DNA of 64,000 bases, from assembly GCA_902578315.1 (NCBI GenBank), contig CACHCL010000001.1:216840-280839 (forward strand), given 5' to 3'. The translations under genes were made by a program, and so were the position numbers. Of this stretch, positions 10,377-19,083 are shown piece after piece. Position 1 is the stretch's first letter; every line of letters begins with the position of its first letter. Below the pieces are notes generated by a model that saw only the letters and a program-made list of their open reading frames with translations, ran no database searches and was not told the DNA's origin. The stretch comes from an uncultured Pelagibacteraceae bacterium. Lineage in GTDB: Bacteria; Pseudomonadota; Alphaproteobacteria; Pelagibacterales; Pelagibacteraceae.

Positions 10377-12211
10377 TTAATAGTTTAGAGTTAGGAAAAA
10401 AAGTAATAAAAGAAAAAATACCGCTGATTCCAAAAAACCCCGGTGTTTACAAAATGATTAGTTCTACTGGTGAAATTTTATATATTGGTAAAGCTAAAAA
10501 TATCCCAAATAGACTCAAAAGTTATGTCACTGAGTCCAATCTCCCTATTAGAACTGAGAGAATGCTTTCACTAACGCATAATCTTGAAACTACTACTACA
10601 AGTAACGAAAGTGAGGCTCTACTATTAGAAGCAAATTTAATAAAAAAACATAAACCTCGTTACAATATACTTTTGCGAGATGACAAATCTTTTCCTTACA
10701 TTTACATTGGTAATAAAGATAAGTGGCCACAACTTACAAAGTTAAGAGGGAAAAAATCAAAGACAGGATATTATTTTGGTCCATTTGCATCAATTGGTTC
10801 TGCTAATTGGACAATAAAAATTTTACAAAAAATTTTTCTTTTGAGAGTTTGTGATGACACTGTTTTTAAAAATAGAGAGAGACCGTGTATCTTATACCAA
10901 ATTAAAAGATGCTCTGCTCCATGTGTTGGACACATAAATGAAAAAGAATACGAGACTACAGTTGTAGACGCTATTGATTTTATTTCGGGTAAATCTAGAA
11001 GAATTCAAAAAAACTTATCCAAAGAGATGGAAAAAGCTAGTAAAGAATTGGATTATGAGAAAGCAGCAATAGCTAGAGATAGAATAAAAGCATTAACTCA
11101 AATACAAACCTCTCAAAAAATAAATCAAACAAATTTAAAAGAGGCTGATGTTATCAGTATATATAAAGAGACAGGAAAAACATGTGTACAAGTGTTTTTT
11201 TTCAGGTCAAAACAAAACTGGGGTAATCAGGCTTTCTATCCAAAACATGATCCAGATGACAGTGTTGAAGATATAATAAGTTCTTTTATATCCCAATTTT
11301 ATGAAAACAAAACTATTCCTATGCTGATATTAACTAACTGTGAAGTCAAAGACAAAAAGCTTATTGAAAAAACGTTCTCCGAGAAGGACAAAAAAGATAT
11401 TATTATTAAGCTAGCAAAAAGTAAAAATGAGATAAGTATTTCTAGTCTTGCAGAGAAAAATGCAAAACAATCTTTAAAACAAAAACTCGTACAATCTGAT
11501 ACTAACAATAATCTCATCGAAGAATTAGCATCTAAATTTAATATTAATAACAATATAGAATTAATAGAAGTTTACGATAATAGCCACATTCAGGGAACTG
11601 ACTCTGTCGGATCATTAATTTGTTTCAGTAATGAAGGTTTTGTTAAGAAAAGATACAGGAAATTCAATATTAAAGATGAAAAAATAAAAAATGATGACTA
11701 TGGAATGATGAAAGAAGTTTTATTTAGAAGATTTTCAAAAGCTATTAAGGAAAAATCTGGTTCACTGTCATTGCCAGATTTAATAATGATAGACGGCGGA
11801 AAAGGACAATATTCTGTATCTAGGGAAGTTCTTAATGAATTAGGGTTGCACGACTTACCAATTTTAGCAATAGCAAAGGGTAAAAGAAGAAATGCTGGAG
11901 AGGAAAAAATTTATTACAAAAGCAAAGAATATATTTTAGAAAGAAATGATCCATTATTATTTTTTATACAAAGACTTCGAGATGAAGCGCATAGATTTGC
12001 TATAAGCACCCACAGAGCAAAAAGAAAGAAAAACCTCAGCAAGTCTTTATTAGATCAAATTCAGGGGATTGGAAAACAAAGGAAAAGAGCTTTATTAAAC
12101 CATTTTGGGTCTGCACGAGCTGTGGAGTCTGCAAGCTTTGATGATTTAAAATCAGTGGAAGGAATAGAAGACAACATAGCTAAGAAAATATATGATTATT
12201 TTCACGAATAA
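10373..12211 (+). CDS. uvrC: Excinuclease ABC subunit C
   Basis: Dual-incision nuclease of nucleotide excision repair. In 612 residues it has the N-terminal GIY-YIG domain ([20 protein letters not shown], residues 25-45), a Cys-containing [13 protein letters not shown] linker, a UVR motif ([16 protein letters not shown], about 222-237), the RNase H-like UvrC domain ([14 protein letters not shown] and IDGGKGQ), and a C-terminal helix-hairpin-helix pair ([17 protein letters not shown] and [12 protein letters not shown]). The order and length are normal. It starts four bases inside folB, and the next gene, pgsA, begins at the base after its stop. Confidence 0.97.
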   Translation: MINSLELGKKVIKEKIPLIPKNPGVYKMISSTGEILYIGKAKNIPNRLKSYVTESNLPIRTERMLSLTHNLETTTTSNESEALLLEANLIKKHKPRYNILLRDDKSFPYIYIGNKDKWPQLTKLRGKKSKTGYYFGPFASIGSANWTIKILQKIFLLRVCDDTVFKNRERPCILYQIKRCSAPCVGHINEKEYETTVVDAIDFISGKSRRIQKNLSKEMEKASKELDYEKAAIARDRIKALTQIQTSQKINQTNLKEADVISIYKETGKTCVQVFFFRSKQNWGNQAFYPKHDPDDSVEDIISSFISQFYENKTIPMLILTNCEVKDKKLIEKTFSEKDKKDIIIKLAKSKNEISISSLAEKNAKQSLKQKLVQSDTNNNLIEELASKFNINNNIELIEVYDNSHIQGTDSVGSLICFSNEGFVKKRYRKFNIKDEKIKNDDYGMMKEVLFRRFSKAIKEKSGSLSLPDLIMIDGGKGQYSVSREVLNELGLHDLPILAIAKGKRRNAGEEKIYYKSKEYILERNDPLLFFIQRLRDEAHRFAISTHRAKRKKNLSKSLLDQIQGIGKQRKRALLNHFGSARAVESASFDDLKSVEGIEDNIAKKIYDYFHE

Positions 12212-12796
12212 ATGAAGTTAAAAATACCAAACATACTCACTATAGGAAGAATTATAATCGTTCCAATTTTCGTAATAACTTTTTTTATTCCAGGTTTTTT
12301 TGGTGATTTGATACCATTTTTTTTATTTGTGCTTGCAAGCTTTACAGATTATTTGGATGGTTTATTAGCAAGATTTTTTAAAGAGGAGTCCAAGTTAGGT
12401 GAACTTTTAGATCCCATTGCAGACAAAATACTTGTTGCTGCCGCGCTAATATTGCTAGTTATGAATGGAACAATAAAAAACTACGAAGTGATTGCTGCAG
12501 TAATTATTTTAACTAGAGAGATCTTAATATCAGGACTTAGAGAATTTTTAGCAAAAGGAAAAATTATAATGCAAGTGACAAGTCTGGCAAAAATGAAAAC
12601 TTTTATTCAAATGACTTCTATAGCAATTTTGTTGACTGGTGATATTGGAAACAAAATAATAAATTTTCAAGATTACAATGCTCAAACCATCGGTATTATT
12701 CTACTTTGGTTATCTGCGTTTTTAACTTTATATACTGGCTATGACTATTTAAGAAAAGGTATAGATCATGCTATAAATGAAGATAGTAAAGATTAA
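12212..12796 (+). CDS. pgsA: CDP-diacylglycerol-glycerol-3-phosphate 3-phosphatidyltransferase
   Basis: Makes phosphatidylglycerol phosphate in the inner membrane. In 194 residues the CDP-alcohol phosphotransferase signature D-x2-D-G-x2-A-R-x8-G-x3-D-x3-D is complete, in TDYLDGLLAR followed by GELLDPIADK (about residues 43-70). Several hydrophobic helices surround it. The ATG directly follows the uvrC stop with no spacer. The uvrC-pgsA pairing is common in bacteria. The stop shares the TTAA at 12793-12796 with the stop of ilvE on the other strand. Confidence 0.93.
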   Translation: MKLKIPNILTIGRIIIVPIFVITFFIPGFFGDLIPFFLFVLASFTDYLDGLLARFFKEESKLGELLDPIADKILVAAALILLVMNGTIKNYEVIAAVIILTREILISGLREFLAKGKIIMQVTSLAKMKTFIQMTSIAILLTGDIGNKIINFQDYNAQTIGIILLWLSAFLTLYTGYDYLRKGIDHAINEDSKD

Positions 12797-13680
12797 GCTG
12801 CTGAGTCTTTCCTTACTAAATTCTGATATGAATCATTCAACTCAGAGATTAGCCTGCAAACTTTAAATTTGTGCTCATTTATTTGGGAAACTGGTGTTAC
12901 TTCAGCTGCTGTACCAGTTAAAAAACAACCTACAAAATTTTTCATTTCTTCTGGTTTTATCTTTCTTTCAATAACCTTGATGCCTTTCGACTTAGCAATT
13001 TTAATTATTTCACGTCTAGTTATTCCGTCTAAAAAAGAGTCAGGAATTGGAGTGTGTAATTCTTCGGCCTGATTTTTAAAAAAAACGTTTGCTCCAGTTG
13101 ACTCAGCGATATTCCCCTCATGATCTAGCATTAATGAGTCTGTAAATCCTTGGGCTTCAGCTTCATGTTTTGATAAAGTGCATATCATATACAAACCTGC
13201 AGCCTTTGTGTCCCATGGAATAGTATTTGGCGCAGGTCTTCTCCAGCTAGAAATATTAAGTTTTATTCCATTCATTTTTAATTTTGGATCAAAGTAAGAA
13301 CCCCACTCCCATGTTGCAATAGCAACATGTATTTTATTTTTTTGAGCAGAAATAGCCATCATTTCACTTCCTCTCCAAATTAATGGTCTTACGTATCCGT
13401 TTTTAACTTTTTGAACATTAACTATATTTTTGCAAGCAGCATTAATTTCATCTTGATTATAAGGAACTTTTATTCCCATTCTCTCTGCAGAATAAAATAA
13501 TCTTTTTGTGTGATCCTCTAATTTAAAAATTTCTCCATCATAAACTCTCTCACCTTCAAATACGCAACTAGCATAATGAAGTCCGTGATTTAAAATATGA
13601 ATATTAGCGTCCTTCCATTCAACGGTTTTACCATTGAACCAAATTTTTCCTGATCTTTTGTCGTAAGGTATACTTTCCAT
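12793..13680 (-). CDS. ilvE: Branched-chain amino acid aminotransferase
   Basis: Class IV PLP enzyme for the last step of leucine, isoleucine and valine synthesis, or the first step of their breakdown. In 295 residues it shows GLHYASCVFEGERVYDG near the N-terminus, the PLP lysine in PWDTKAAGLYM (about residue 165), LMLDHEGNIAESTGANVF and the C-terminal FLTGTAAEVTPV. It is divergent from the MarR-type regulator at 13752, with a 71-base gap that must hold both promoters. TTGACT is visible on the minus strand but has no convincing partner. The stop shares four bases with pgsA. Confidence 0.93.
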   Translation of the reverse strand: MESIPYDKRSGKIWFNGKTVEWKDANIHILNHGLHYASCVFEGERVYDGEIFKLEDHTKRLFYSAERMGIKVPYNQDEINAACKNIVNVQKVKNGYVRPLIWRGSEMMAISAQKNKIHVAIATWEWGSYFDPKLKMNGIKLNISSWRRPAPNTIPWDTKAAGLYMICTLSKHEAEAQGFTDSLMLDHEGNIAESTGANVFFKNQAEELHTPIPDSFLDGITRREIIKIAKSKGIKVIERKIKPEEMKNFVGCFLTGTAAEVTPVSQINEHKFKVCRLISELNDSYQNLVRKDSAA

Positions 13681-13751
13681 TTAAAGTAAATTTATAGATT
13701 TTTTAATTAAATTATCTTTCAAATTAGGATAAGTCAATATAACTTACCGTT

Positions 13752-14192
13752 ATGAAAGATTTGCTATATCTAAAAGATGAACAAATTAAAGAGTTTATAC
13801 AATTGCTTTTTTACGCCTACAGAGAAACTTTTTCAGATCCAAGAGAAATTTTATCCAAAAAGTTTTTTGGACCCGCTCATTTAAGGGCATTACATTTAAT
13901 AGAGAGTAATCCTGGAATAAATTTAGGAGAGCTTATATTTAAATTAAAAGTAACAAAACAAAGTCTTAACAGAGTATTGAGAGACTTGATTAAGTCAAAA
14001 ATGATAAAACAAATTCAAGATGAAGATGACACAAGAAAAAAAAACTTATTTTTGGATAAAGAGGGTAAAATATTCTTTGAAACTGTTTATAATTCACAAA
14101 AGAAAAGAATATTTAACGCTCTTAAAAATTCCAATTCTGACTCTGTGATAAGGTTTAAAGATGTTTTAAAAAAAATAATTAATGGAAAATAA
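13752..14192 (+). CDS. MarR family transcriptional regulator (PetP-like)
   Basis: A 146-residue winged-helix protein. The DNA-binding part shows LRALHLIESNPGINLGELIFKLKVTKQSLNRVLRDLIKSKMI followed by the wing sequence DEDDTRKKNLFLDKEGK, a typical MarR pattern (about residues 48-110). It overlaps by 11 bases the response regulator gene, which in turn overlaps a histidine kinase, so the three form one operon. In Rhodobacter capsulatus a MarR protein (PetP) and an OmpR-type regulator (PetR) are paired in the same way near petABC. The similarity in layout suggests orthology, but this is an inference. Confidence 0.8.
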   Translation: MKDLLYLKDEQIKEFIQLLFYAYRETFSDPREILSKKFFGPAHLRALHLIESNPGINLGELIFKLKVTKQSLNRVLRDLIKSKMIKQIQDEDDTRKKNLFLDKEGKIFFETVYNSQKKRIFNALKNSNSDSVIRFKDVLKKIINGK

Positions 14193-14859
14193 TAAAATAC
14201 ACATTTTAGTTGTAGATGATGATGACAGAATAAGAAGTCTATTAAAAGATTACTTGTCAGAAAATGAATATATAGTTTCAACCGCTGAAAATGCCGATCA
14301 AGCAAAGACGAAATTGAATTACTTAAAGTTTGATATTTTAATTCTCGATGTGATGATGCCAGGTCAAAATGGATATGAATTAACAAAAGAAATTAAAAAA
14401 AAGATACAAGTTCCAATAATACTTTTGACTGCTAAGGGTGAGGTTGAAAATAGAATTAAGGGTTTAGAACTGGGTGCAGATGATTATATAGGCAAGCCTT
14501 TTGAGCCAAAAGAATTGCTATTAAGAATTAAGAATGTAATTAAGAGTAAAAATAAAATTGACTTAAACTCAAAGTATTATGTTGGCAAAGCAATAATAGA
14601 TCTTAACAAAATGATAATCGATTTAGAAAAGAAAATTTTTAAAATTAACAGCTCTGAAAAAAAAATATTGATTGAGATGTTGTCTAGTCCAGGAAGAACA
14701 TATTCAAGAGAGGAAATAGGCGCTATTTCAGGTATAGGACAAGAAAGATCAATTGATGTAATGATTACCAGACTAAGACAGAAAATTGAAATTAATCCAA
14801 GAAATCCAAAATATTTACAAACGATAAGGGGCTCAGGGTATGTTCTCTGGATTGAATAG
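14182..14859 (+). CDS. OmpR-family response regulator
   Basis: A 225-residue two-component regulator. The receiver domain (about 1-118) has the acidic VVDDDDRIRSLL start, the phospho-acceptor Asp in LILDVMMPGQNG, the conserved Thr in ILLTAKGE and the Lys in IGKPFEP. The C-terminal winged helix (about 130-225) ends with SIDVMITRLRQKIE and TIRGSGYVLWIE. It overlaps the MarR gene upstream by 11 bases and the kinase downstream by 20 bases, so its partner kinase is almost certainly the next gene. PetR/OmpR-like by layout; target genes are unknown. Confidence 0.92.
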   Translation: MENNKIHILVVDDDDRIRSLLKDYLSENEYIVSTAENADQAKTKLNYLKFDILILDVMMPGQNGYELTKEIKKKIQVPIILLTAKGEVENRIKGLELGADDYIGKPFEPKELLLRIKNVIKSKNKIDLNSKYYVGKAIIDLNKMIIDLEKKIFKINSSEKKILIEMLSSPGRTYSREEIGAISGIGQERSIDVMITRLRQKIEINPRNPKYLQTIRGSGYVLWIE

Positions 14860-16156
14860 AATAATTAAAATTATTTTACCTAAACGATTATTTTATAGAG
14901 CTTTAATAATTGTTGCGGCACCAACTATAATTCTTCAGTTTATTATCACAATTGTTTTTTTTGACAGTATTTGGATAAAAGCAAATAAAAATACAACAAG
15001 AGCTTTAGTGGCTCAGCTTAAAACGATTGAGGATATTTATAAAAATGATAAAAATAATTTAGATTTTCTAACAGATAGTTACAATAATAATTTTAATTTT
15101 GAAATAGGTATTGATAAAAAGGACTTTCCTAAAATATCTGGAGAAAGAAGATTCAGTCCAATGGATAGATCTCTTCGTAGAGAACTTAAATCTGCCTTCG
15201 GTAATAACAATTATTGGTTTAGTACTTCAAAATATAAAAATGCGGTTGAAATAAAAATAAAATCTGAAAATGAGGTAATTGAATTTTTAGTACCAAAAGA
15301 AATGGTGTCTACATCATCAGTAAGACTGTTTGTTTTGTGGACCACTTTGCCTTCAATATTACTTATCGTAATTGCTTTAATATTCTTGAAAAATCAAACT
15401 AGGCCTTTAGTGAAACTAGCTAAAGCTGCAGAGAGGTTTGGGAAAGGAGATTACGTTAATGATTTTAGGCCTTCAGGAGCTCAAGAGATTAGAAAGGCTG
15501 CGTATGAATTTGATCGAATGGCAAAAAGAATTAATCGTCATCTAAATCAAAGGTCAGAGATGTTGTCTGGCATAAGTCACGATTTAAGAACACCTCTGAC
15601 GAGGTTAAAACTTCAGTTGGCAATGATTGACCAAAAAGATTTATCAAAAAATATGTCAAAAGATATAGATGAAATGGAAAAGATGCTTAATGATTATTTG
15701 CAATTCGCAAAAACTCAAGCACAAGAGGGAACTGAAAAAATTGAACTTAAAAAACTTTTTGATGAAATTAAATTTAGAATAAACAATGAAAATCTTAAAG
15801 TTTCATCTGAAGATAGTATTATATTAGAGGGTAGACCTTTGGCTTTAAAAAGATCCTTTGAAAATATTATACAAAATGGTTTAACGTATGGTCAGAAAGT
15901 CATAGTAAAAATTAAGAAAACTTCTAATAGAGCTTTAATAAATTTTGAAGATGATGGACCTGGGATTCCCGAAGACCAGTATAAAAATGTTTTTAAACCC
16001 TTTTTTAGGCTGGACAAAAGTAGAAGTTTGAATCATTCTGGTGTTGGTCTAGGTCTTGCAATAGTTGAAGATGTGATCAACTCTCATGGAGGTAGTATTC
16101 AGTTAGGAAAAAGTGAAAACAAGGGTTTGCAAGTTAAGATTTTTTTGCCTTTTTAG
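14840..16156 (+). CDS. EnvZ-type sensor histidine kinase
   Basis: A 438-residue membrane sensor. One transmembrane helix lies near residues 18-42 and a second near 167-185, flanking a periplasmic loop of about 120 residues. A HAMP segment follows (TRPLVKLAKAAERFGKGD), then the H-box with the phospho-acceptor His (GISHDLRTPLTRLKLQ, about 243-258). The ATPase part shows the N-box ENIIQNGLTYG, the G1 box DDGPGIPE and the G2 box GVGLGLAIVEDV. It starts 20 bases inside the response regulator gene. Its 3' end runs 23 bases into the convergent ubiK-like gene. The signal sensed is not evident. Confidence 0.92.
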   Translation: MFSGLNRIIKIILPKRLFYRALIIVAAPTIILQFIITIVFFDSIWIKANKNTTRALVAQLKTIEDIYKNDKNNLDFLTDSYNNNFNFEIGIDKKDFPKISGERRFSPMDRSLRRELKSAFGNNNYWFSTSKYKNAVEIKIKSENEVIEFLVPKEMVSTSSVRLFVLWTTLPSILLIVIALIFLKNQTRPLVKLAKAAERFGKGDYVNDFRPSGAQEIRKAAYEFDRMAKRINRHLNQRSEMLSGISHDLRTPLTRLKLQLAMIDQKDLSKNMSKDIDEMEKMLNDYLQFAKTQAQEGTEKIELKKLFDEIKFRINNENLKVSSEDSIILEGRPLALKRSFENIIQNGLTYGQKVIVKIKKTSNRALINFEDDGPGIPEDQYKNVFKPFFRLDKSRSLNHSGVGLGLAIVEDVINSHGGSIQLGKSENKGLQVKIFLPF

Positions 16157-16379
16157 ATTGCTTGTTTTTTTGAATTTTTTTAATAATTATTTCTTGCTTC
16201 TGGACAATTTTTTTTAAAATCTCAAATTCATCTCTCGAAACAAGGTTAAGATCATTTAATAATTTTTCTTTTCTAAATTTTAAATCAGTTTTTATTTCTT
16301 TCTGAATATCCTTTGAAGTTAAAATACCATTTTCGATAAGAGTTGATATTGTTTTTAAAAATTTTTCTGAATTACTCAT
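16134..16379 (-). CDS. ubiK: UbiK/BMFP family accessory factor
   Basis: An 81-residue, highly charged protein with the architecture of the YqiC/BMFP family: an amphipathic N-terminal helix, FRKEKLLNDLNLVSRDEFEILKKIVQKQEI in the middle and a coiled-coil Lys-rich tail. The L-x-L-V-S-R-D-E-F sequence is the family hallmark. In enterobacteria UbiK binds UbiJ and helps assemble the ubiquinone-synthesis complex; other members are membrane-fusogenic in vitro. The role here is inferred. It overlaps the kinase gene tail to tail by 23 bases and diverges from lgt across 51 bases. Confidence 0.75.
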   Translation of the reverse strand: MSNSEKFLKTISTLIENGILTSKDIQKEIKTDLKFRKEKLLNDLNLVSRDEFEILKKIVQKQEIIIKKIQKNKQSKKAKKS

Positions 16380-16391
16380 ATTATATCTTAT

Positions 16392-16420
16392 TTGATAGGC
16401 GTCTTAATTTCAAATATGAT
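16392..16420 (+). promoter_or_regulatory. Candidate promoter for lgt
   Basis: TTGATA (16392-16397) and TATGAT (16415-16420), each five of six consensus bases, are separated by the ideal 17 bases. The expected transcription start is near 16427, only a few bases before the ATG at 16431. The mRNA would have almost no leader, and the AGGA at about 16424 would lie at or before its 5' end. Consensus match only. Confidence 0.5.
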
Positions 16421-16430
16421 ATAAGGATCT

Positions 16431-17225
16431 ATGTTTACCCATAATTTAGACCCTGTGTTGTTTAACTTTGGGTTTATATCAATTAGATGGTACTCTTTGG
16501 CTTACGTCTTTGGGATACTAATTGGTTGGTGGTACGGAAGACTAATTATTTTAAAGAAAAGTAATATTATCCAAAATAGTTTAAATTTAAAAACTTTTGA
16601 TGATTTAATCACTTATCTAATTGTTTCAATAATAGTTGGTGGCAGAGTTGGTTATGTGCTTTTGTACAATCCCAAATATTACATGACTAATTTTATAGAT
16701 ATTTTTAAAATCTGGGAAGGTGGCATGTCTTTTCATGGGGCTATGATTGGAGTAGTAATTGGAACTTATCTTTTTTCAAAAAAAAGAAATATAAAATGCT
16801 TTTTTGTATTAGATATTATAGCTTGTGTTTCACCAATTGGTATTTTTTTAGGAAGAGTAGCAAATTTTATTAATGCAGAATTAATTGGAAAAGTTTCAAG
16901 CGTCAAATGGAGTGTAATATTCCCTACGGTTGATATGTTACAGAGACATCCTTCGCAATTATACGAAGCTTTTCTTGAGGGTATAGTTTTATTTTTTATT
17001 TTAAATTTTATCATTTTTAAAAAAATATATAAAATTGGAACATGCTCTTATTTATTTTTAATCTTGTACGGTTTTTTTAGAATTATTTCTGAAATTTTCA
17101 GGGAGCCTGATAAACAAATCGGCTATTTGTTCAATATATTAAGTATGGGTTCTCTGTTAAGTCTTTTTATGATTTTGGCAGGTATAATAATTTTTAATTA
17201 CCTTAATAATAAAAATGAAATCTAA
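16431..17225 (+). CDS. lgt: Prolipoprotein diacylglyceryl transferase
   Basis: Transfers a diacylglyceryl group from phosphatidylglycerol to the lipobox cysteine of prolipoproteins in the inner membrane. A 264-residue polytopic protein with the family landmarks: IRWYSLAYVFGILIGWWYGR, GGRVGYVLLYNPKYY, FHGAMIGV, and the signature GRVANFINAELIG followed by RHPSQLYEAFLEG. It overlaps the next gene (MidA type) by 11 bases. lgt, the MidA-type methyltransferase and pgeF in this order form a cluster common in alphaproteobacteria. Confidence 0.95.
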   Translation: MFTHNLDPVLFNFGFISIRWYSLAYVFGILIGWWYGRLIILKKSNIIQNSLNLKTFDDLITYLIVSIIVGGRVGYVLLYNPKYYMTNFIDIFKIWEGGMSFHGAMIGVVIGTYLFSKKRNIKCFFVLDIIACVSPIGIFLGRVANFINAELIGKVSSVKWSVIFPTVDMLQRHPSQLYEAFLEGIVLFFILNFIIFKKIYKIGTCSYLFLILYGFFRIISEIFREPDKQIGYLFNILSMGSLLSLFMILAGIIIFNYLNNKNEI

Positions 17226-18279
17226 TCTAAAATTTTTTAAAAATTTAAAAAGTCTTCCAGTTGATAAATTTTTACAGAATGTACTTTATGATAAAAAAAA
17301 TGGATATTATAATTCTAAAATCCCTTTTGGAGTCAAAGGAGATTTTATTACTTCACCAAAAATTTCTAATTTGTTTTCTGAGATGATTTCTATTTGGATT
17401 ATCTCAACTTGGGAATTTTTTGGAAAACCAAAAAAAGTAAATATTATTGAACTTGGTCCAGGGGATGGTAGTTTTGCTAAAATTTTTTTAAAAATTTCTA
17501 GAAGATTTCCTGAATTTGATGCTGCAAAAAAAATTTATTTATTTGAAACAAGTATATTTTTAAAAAAAATTCAAAAAGAAAAAATTAAGGACAAACAAGT
17601 CAAATGGATTAAAAATCTTAAATCAATTAAGAATGGGCCAGTAATTTTTTTTGGCAACGAATTTTTTGATGCTATTCCAATTAAGCAATTTAAACGAGAG
17701 GAAAAAATATTGTATGAAAAGTTTTATTTTCTTCAAAAAAATTATAAAATAAAAGAGTTGTTTAAAAAAGCATCTAAGAAAGATATTCAGAATATTAACT
17801 CGTACAATTCACTAAATGAGTTAAAATTTATAGAGTTTCCAAAAACTGGTTTTATTGAACTAAAAAAAATGATTAGAAAGATATCAAATTTAAGAGGTTG
17901 TATATTGCTTATTGACTACGGGTATTTGAAATCAAAAAATCAAAATACACTTCAGTCAGTTTTTAAACATAAAAAAAACTCTGTGTTAAGAAATCTTGGA
18001 AAAGCTGACATCACTTCTCACATAAATTTCAATTTACTTGATGAATTTTTTCTAAAAAACGGTTTAAAAATAAAAAAAACTGTCACTCAGCGGGAATTTT
18101 TGCAAAGCCTGGGGATAAATAAGAGAGCTGAAATTATATCAAAAAAAATGAAATTTAGTGATCAGGCGAATTTATATTTAAGATTAAAAAGATTACTAAG
18201 CCCGCTTTATATGGGTAATCTATTTAAAGTAAAATTAGCTTATAAATTTGTTTCTAATAAATTTTTTGGATTTGAATAA
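17215..18279 (+). CDS. MidA/NDUFAF7-type SAM-dependent methyltransferase
   Basis: A 354-residue class I methyltransferase of the MidA family (formerly DUF185). It shows the N-terminal YYNSKIPFGVKGDFITSP, the SAM-binding IIELGPGDGSFAKIFL (about residues 79-94), FFGNEFFDAIPIKQF, and LLIDYGYLKS (about 230). The mitochondrial relative NDUFAF7 methylates an arginine of a complex I subunit during assembly. A similar role in bacterial complex I is an inference. It overlaps lgt by 11 bases and shares one base with the pgeF start. Confidence 0.85.
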   Translation: MKSNLKFFKNLKSLPVDKFLQNVLYDKKNGYYNSKIPFGVKGDFITSPKISNLFSEMISIWIISTWEFFGKPKKVNIIELGPGDGSFAKIFLKISRRFPEFDAAKKIYLFETSIFLKKIQKEKIKDKQVKWIKNLKSIKNGPVIFFGNEFFDAIPIKQFKREEKILYEKFYFLQKNYKIKELFKKASKKDIQNINSYNSLNELKFIEFPKTGFIELKKMIRKISNLRGCILLIDYGYLKSKNQNTLQSVFKHKKNSVLRNLGKADITSHINFNLLDEFFLKNGLKIKKTVTQREFLQSLGINKRAEIISKKMKFSDQANLYLRLKRLLSPLYMGNLFKVKLAYKFVSNKFFGFE

Positions 18280-19040
18280 TGTTTTACTCAAAAAAACTTA
18301 AAAAATTTAAAGAAATTAAGCACTGCTTTTTTTCAAGAAAGGGTGGTTATTCCAAAGGATTTTATAAAAGTTTGAACTGTGGTTTAGGCTCTAGAGATAA
18401 GAAGAAAAATATTTTAAAAAATTTACGATATGTGGCTAAAAAAATGAATATAAAAATTCAAAATTTAGTACTTATGTATCAGACACATAGTAATAAAGTA
18501 GTAGTAGTAAAAAAAAATAATTTTTTAACAAAAGTTAAATCTGATGCGGTAATTACCTCTAATAAAAATCTTGCTTTATGTGTAGTTACAGCAGATTGCG
18601 TACCTATACTTGTTTATGAAAGTAAAAAAAAATTAATTGGATGTATTCATGCAGGTTGGAAAGGTGCCTACTCCGGAGTAATAAAAAATACAATAAATAA
18701 GATCAGAAAAATAAATCCTAAAAATAAAATATATGCAAGCATAGGACCTTGTATTGGAAAGAGAAGCTATGAAGTAGATAATAATTTTTTTAAGAAATTC
18801 TTAAAAAAATCAAAAAAAAATAAAAAATTTTTTTCTAAAAAAAATGAAAAAAAAAAATTATTTAATTTAAGAAAGTTTGTAGAAAATCAACTTTTAAACC
18901 TTAAAGTGAATGTTGACCATGTAAATCGTGATACTTTTGAAGATAAGCGCAACTTTTTTAGCTATAGGCGGTCTACAATACTTAAAGATAAGGATTATGG
19001 AAGGTGTATATCTATTATTACATCAAATAAAATAGATTAA
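18279..19040 (+). CDS. pgeF: Peptidoglycan editing factor PgeF (laccase-domain, YfiH family)
   Basis: A 253-residue cytoplasmic protein with the conserved metal-site residues of the family. FFSRKGGYSKGFYKSLNCG is near the N-terminus, the His of YQTHSNKV follows, then ALCVVTADCVPIL with the central Cys, and GCIHAGWKGAYSGV with the second His. DRRSTI-like text (YRRSTILKDKDYGR) ends the domain. Family members act on nucleosides and in E. coli help keep the correct amino acid in peptidoglycan precursors. Old annotations as polyphenol oxidase are less likely. Its ATG shares a base with the preceding stop (TAATG). Confidence 0.88.
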   Translation: MFYSKKLKKFKEIKHCFFSRKGGYSKGFYKSLNCGLGSRDKKKNILKNLRYVAKKMNIKIQNLVLMYQTHSNKVVVVKKNNFLTKVKSDAVITSNKNLALCVVTADCVPILVYESKKKLIGCIHAGWKGAYSGVIKNTINKIRKINPKNKIYASIGPCIGKRSYEVDNNFFKKFLKKSKKNKKFFSKKNEKKKLFNLRKFVENQLLNLKVNVDHVNRDTFEDKRNFFSYRRSTILKDKDYGRCISIITSNKID

Positions 19041-19042
19041 AT

Positions 19043-19071
19043 TTGAAAACATAAAAAAATAATTGTATAAG
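19043..19071 (+). promoter_or_regulatory. Candidate promoter for prs
   Basis: TTGAAA (19043-19048) and TATAAG (19066-19071) each match five of six consensus bases and are 17 bases apart. Transcription would begin near 19078, about six bases before the ATG at 19084. The pair also argues against the in-frame TTG at 19063 as the start of prs, because that codon lies inside the promoter. Confidence 0.5.
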
Positions 19072-19083
19072 AAGATATATTTC

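Noticed and set aside
19063..19083. Upstream TTG start for prs
   Set aside because: It would place seven extra residues before the normal Prs N-terminus and falls inside a good promoter-like pair.
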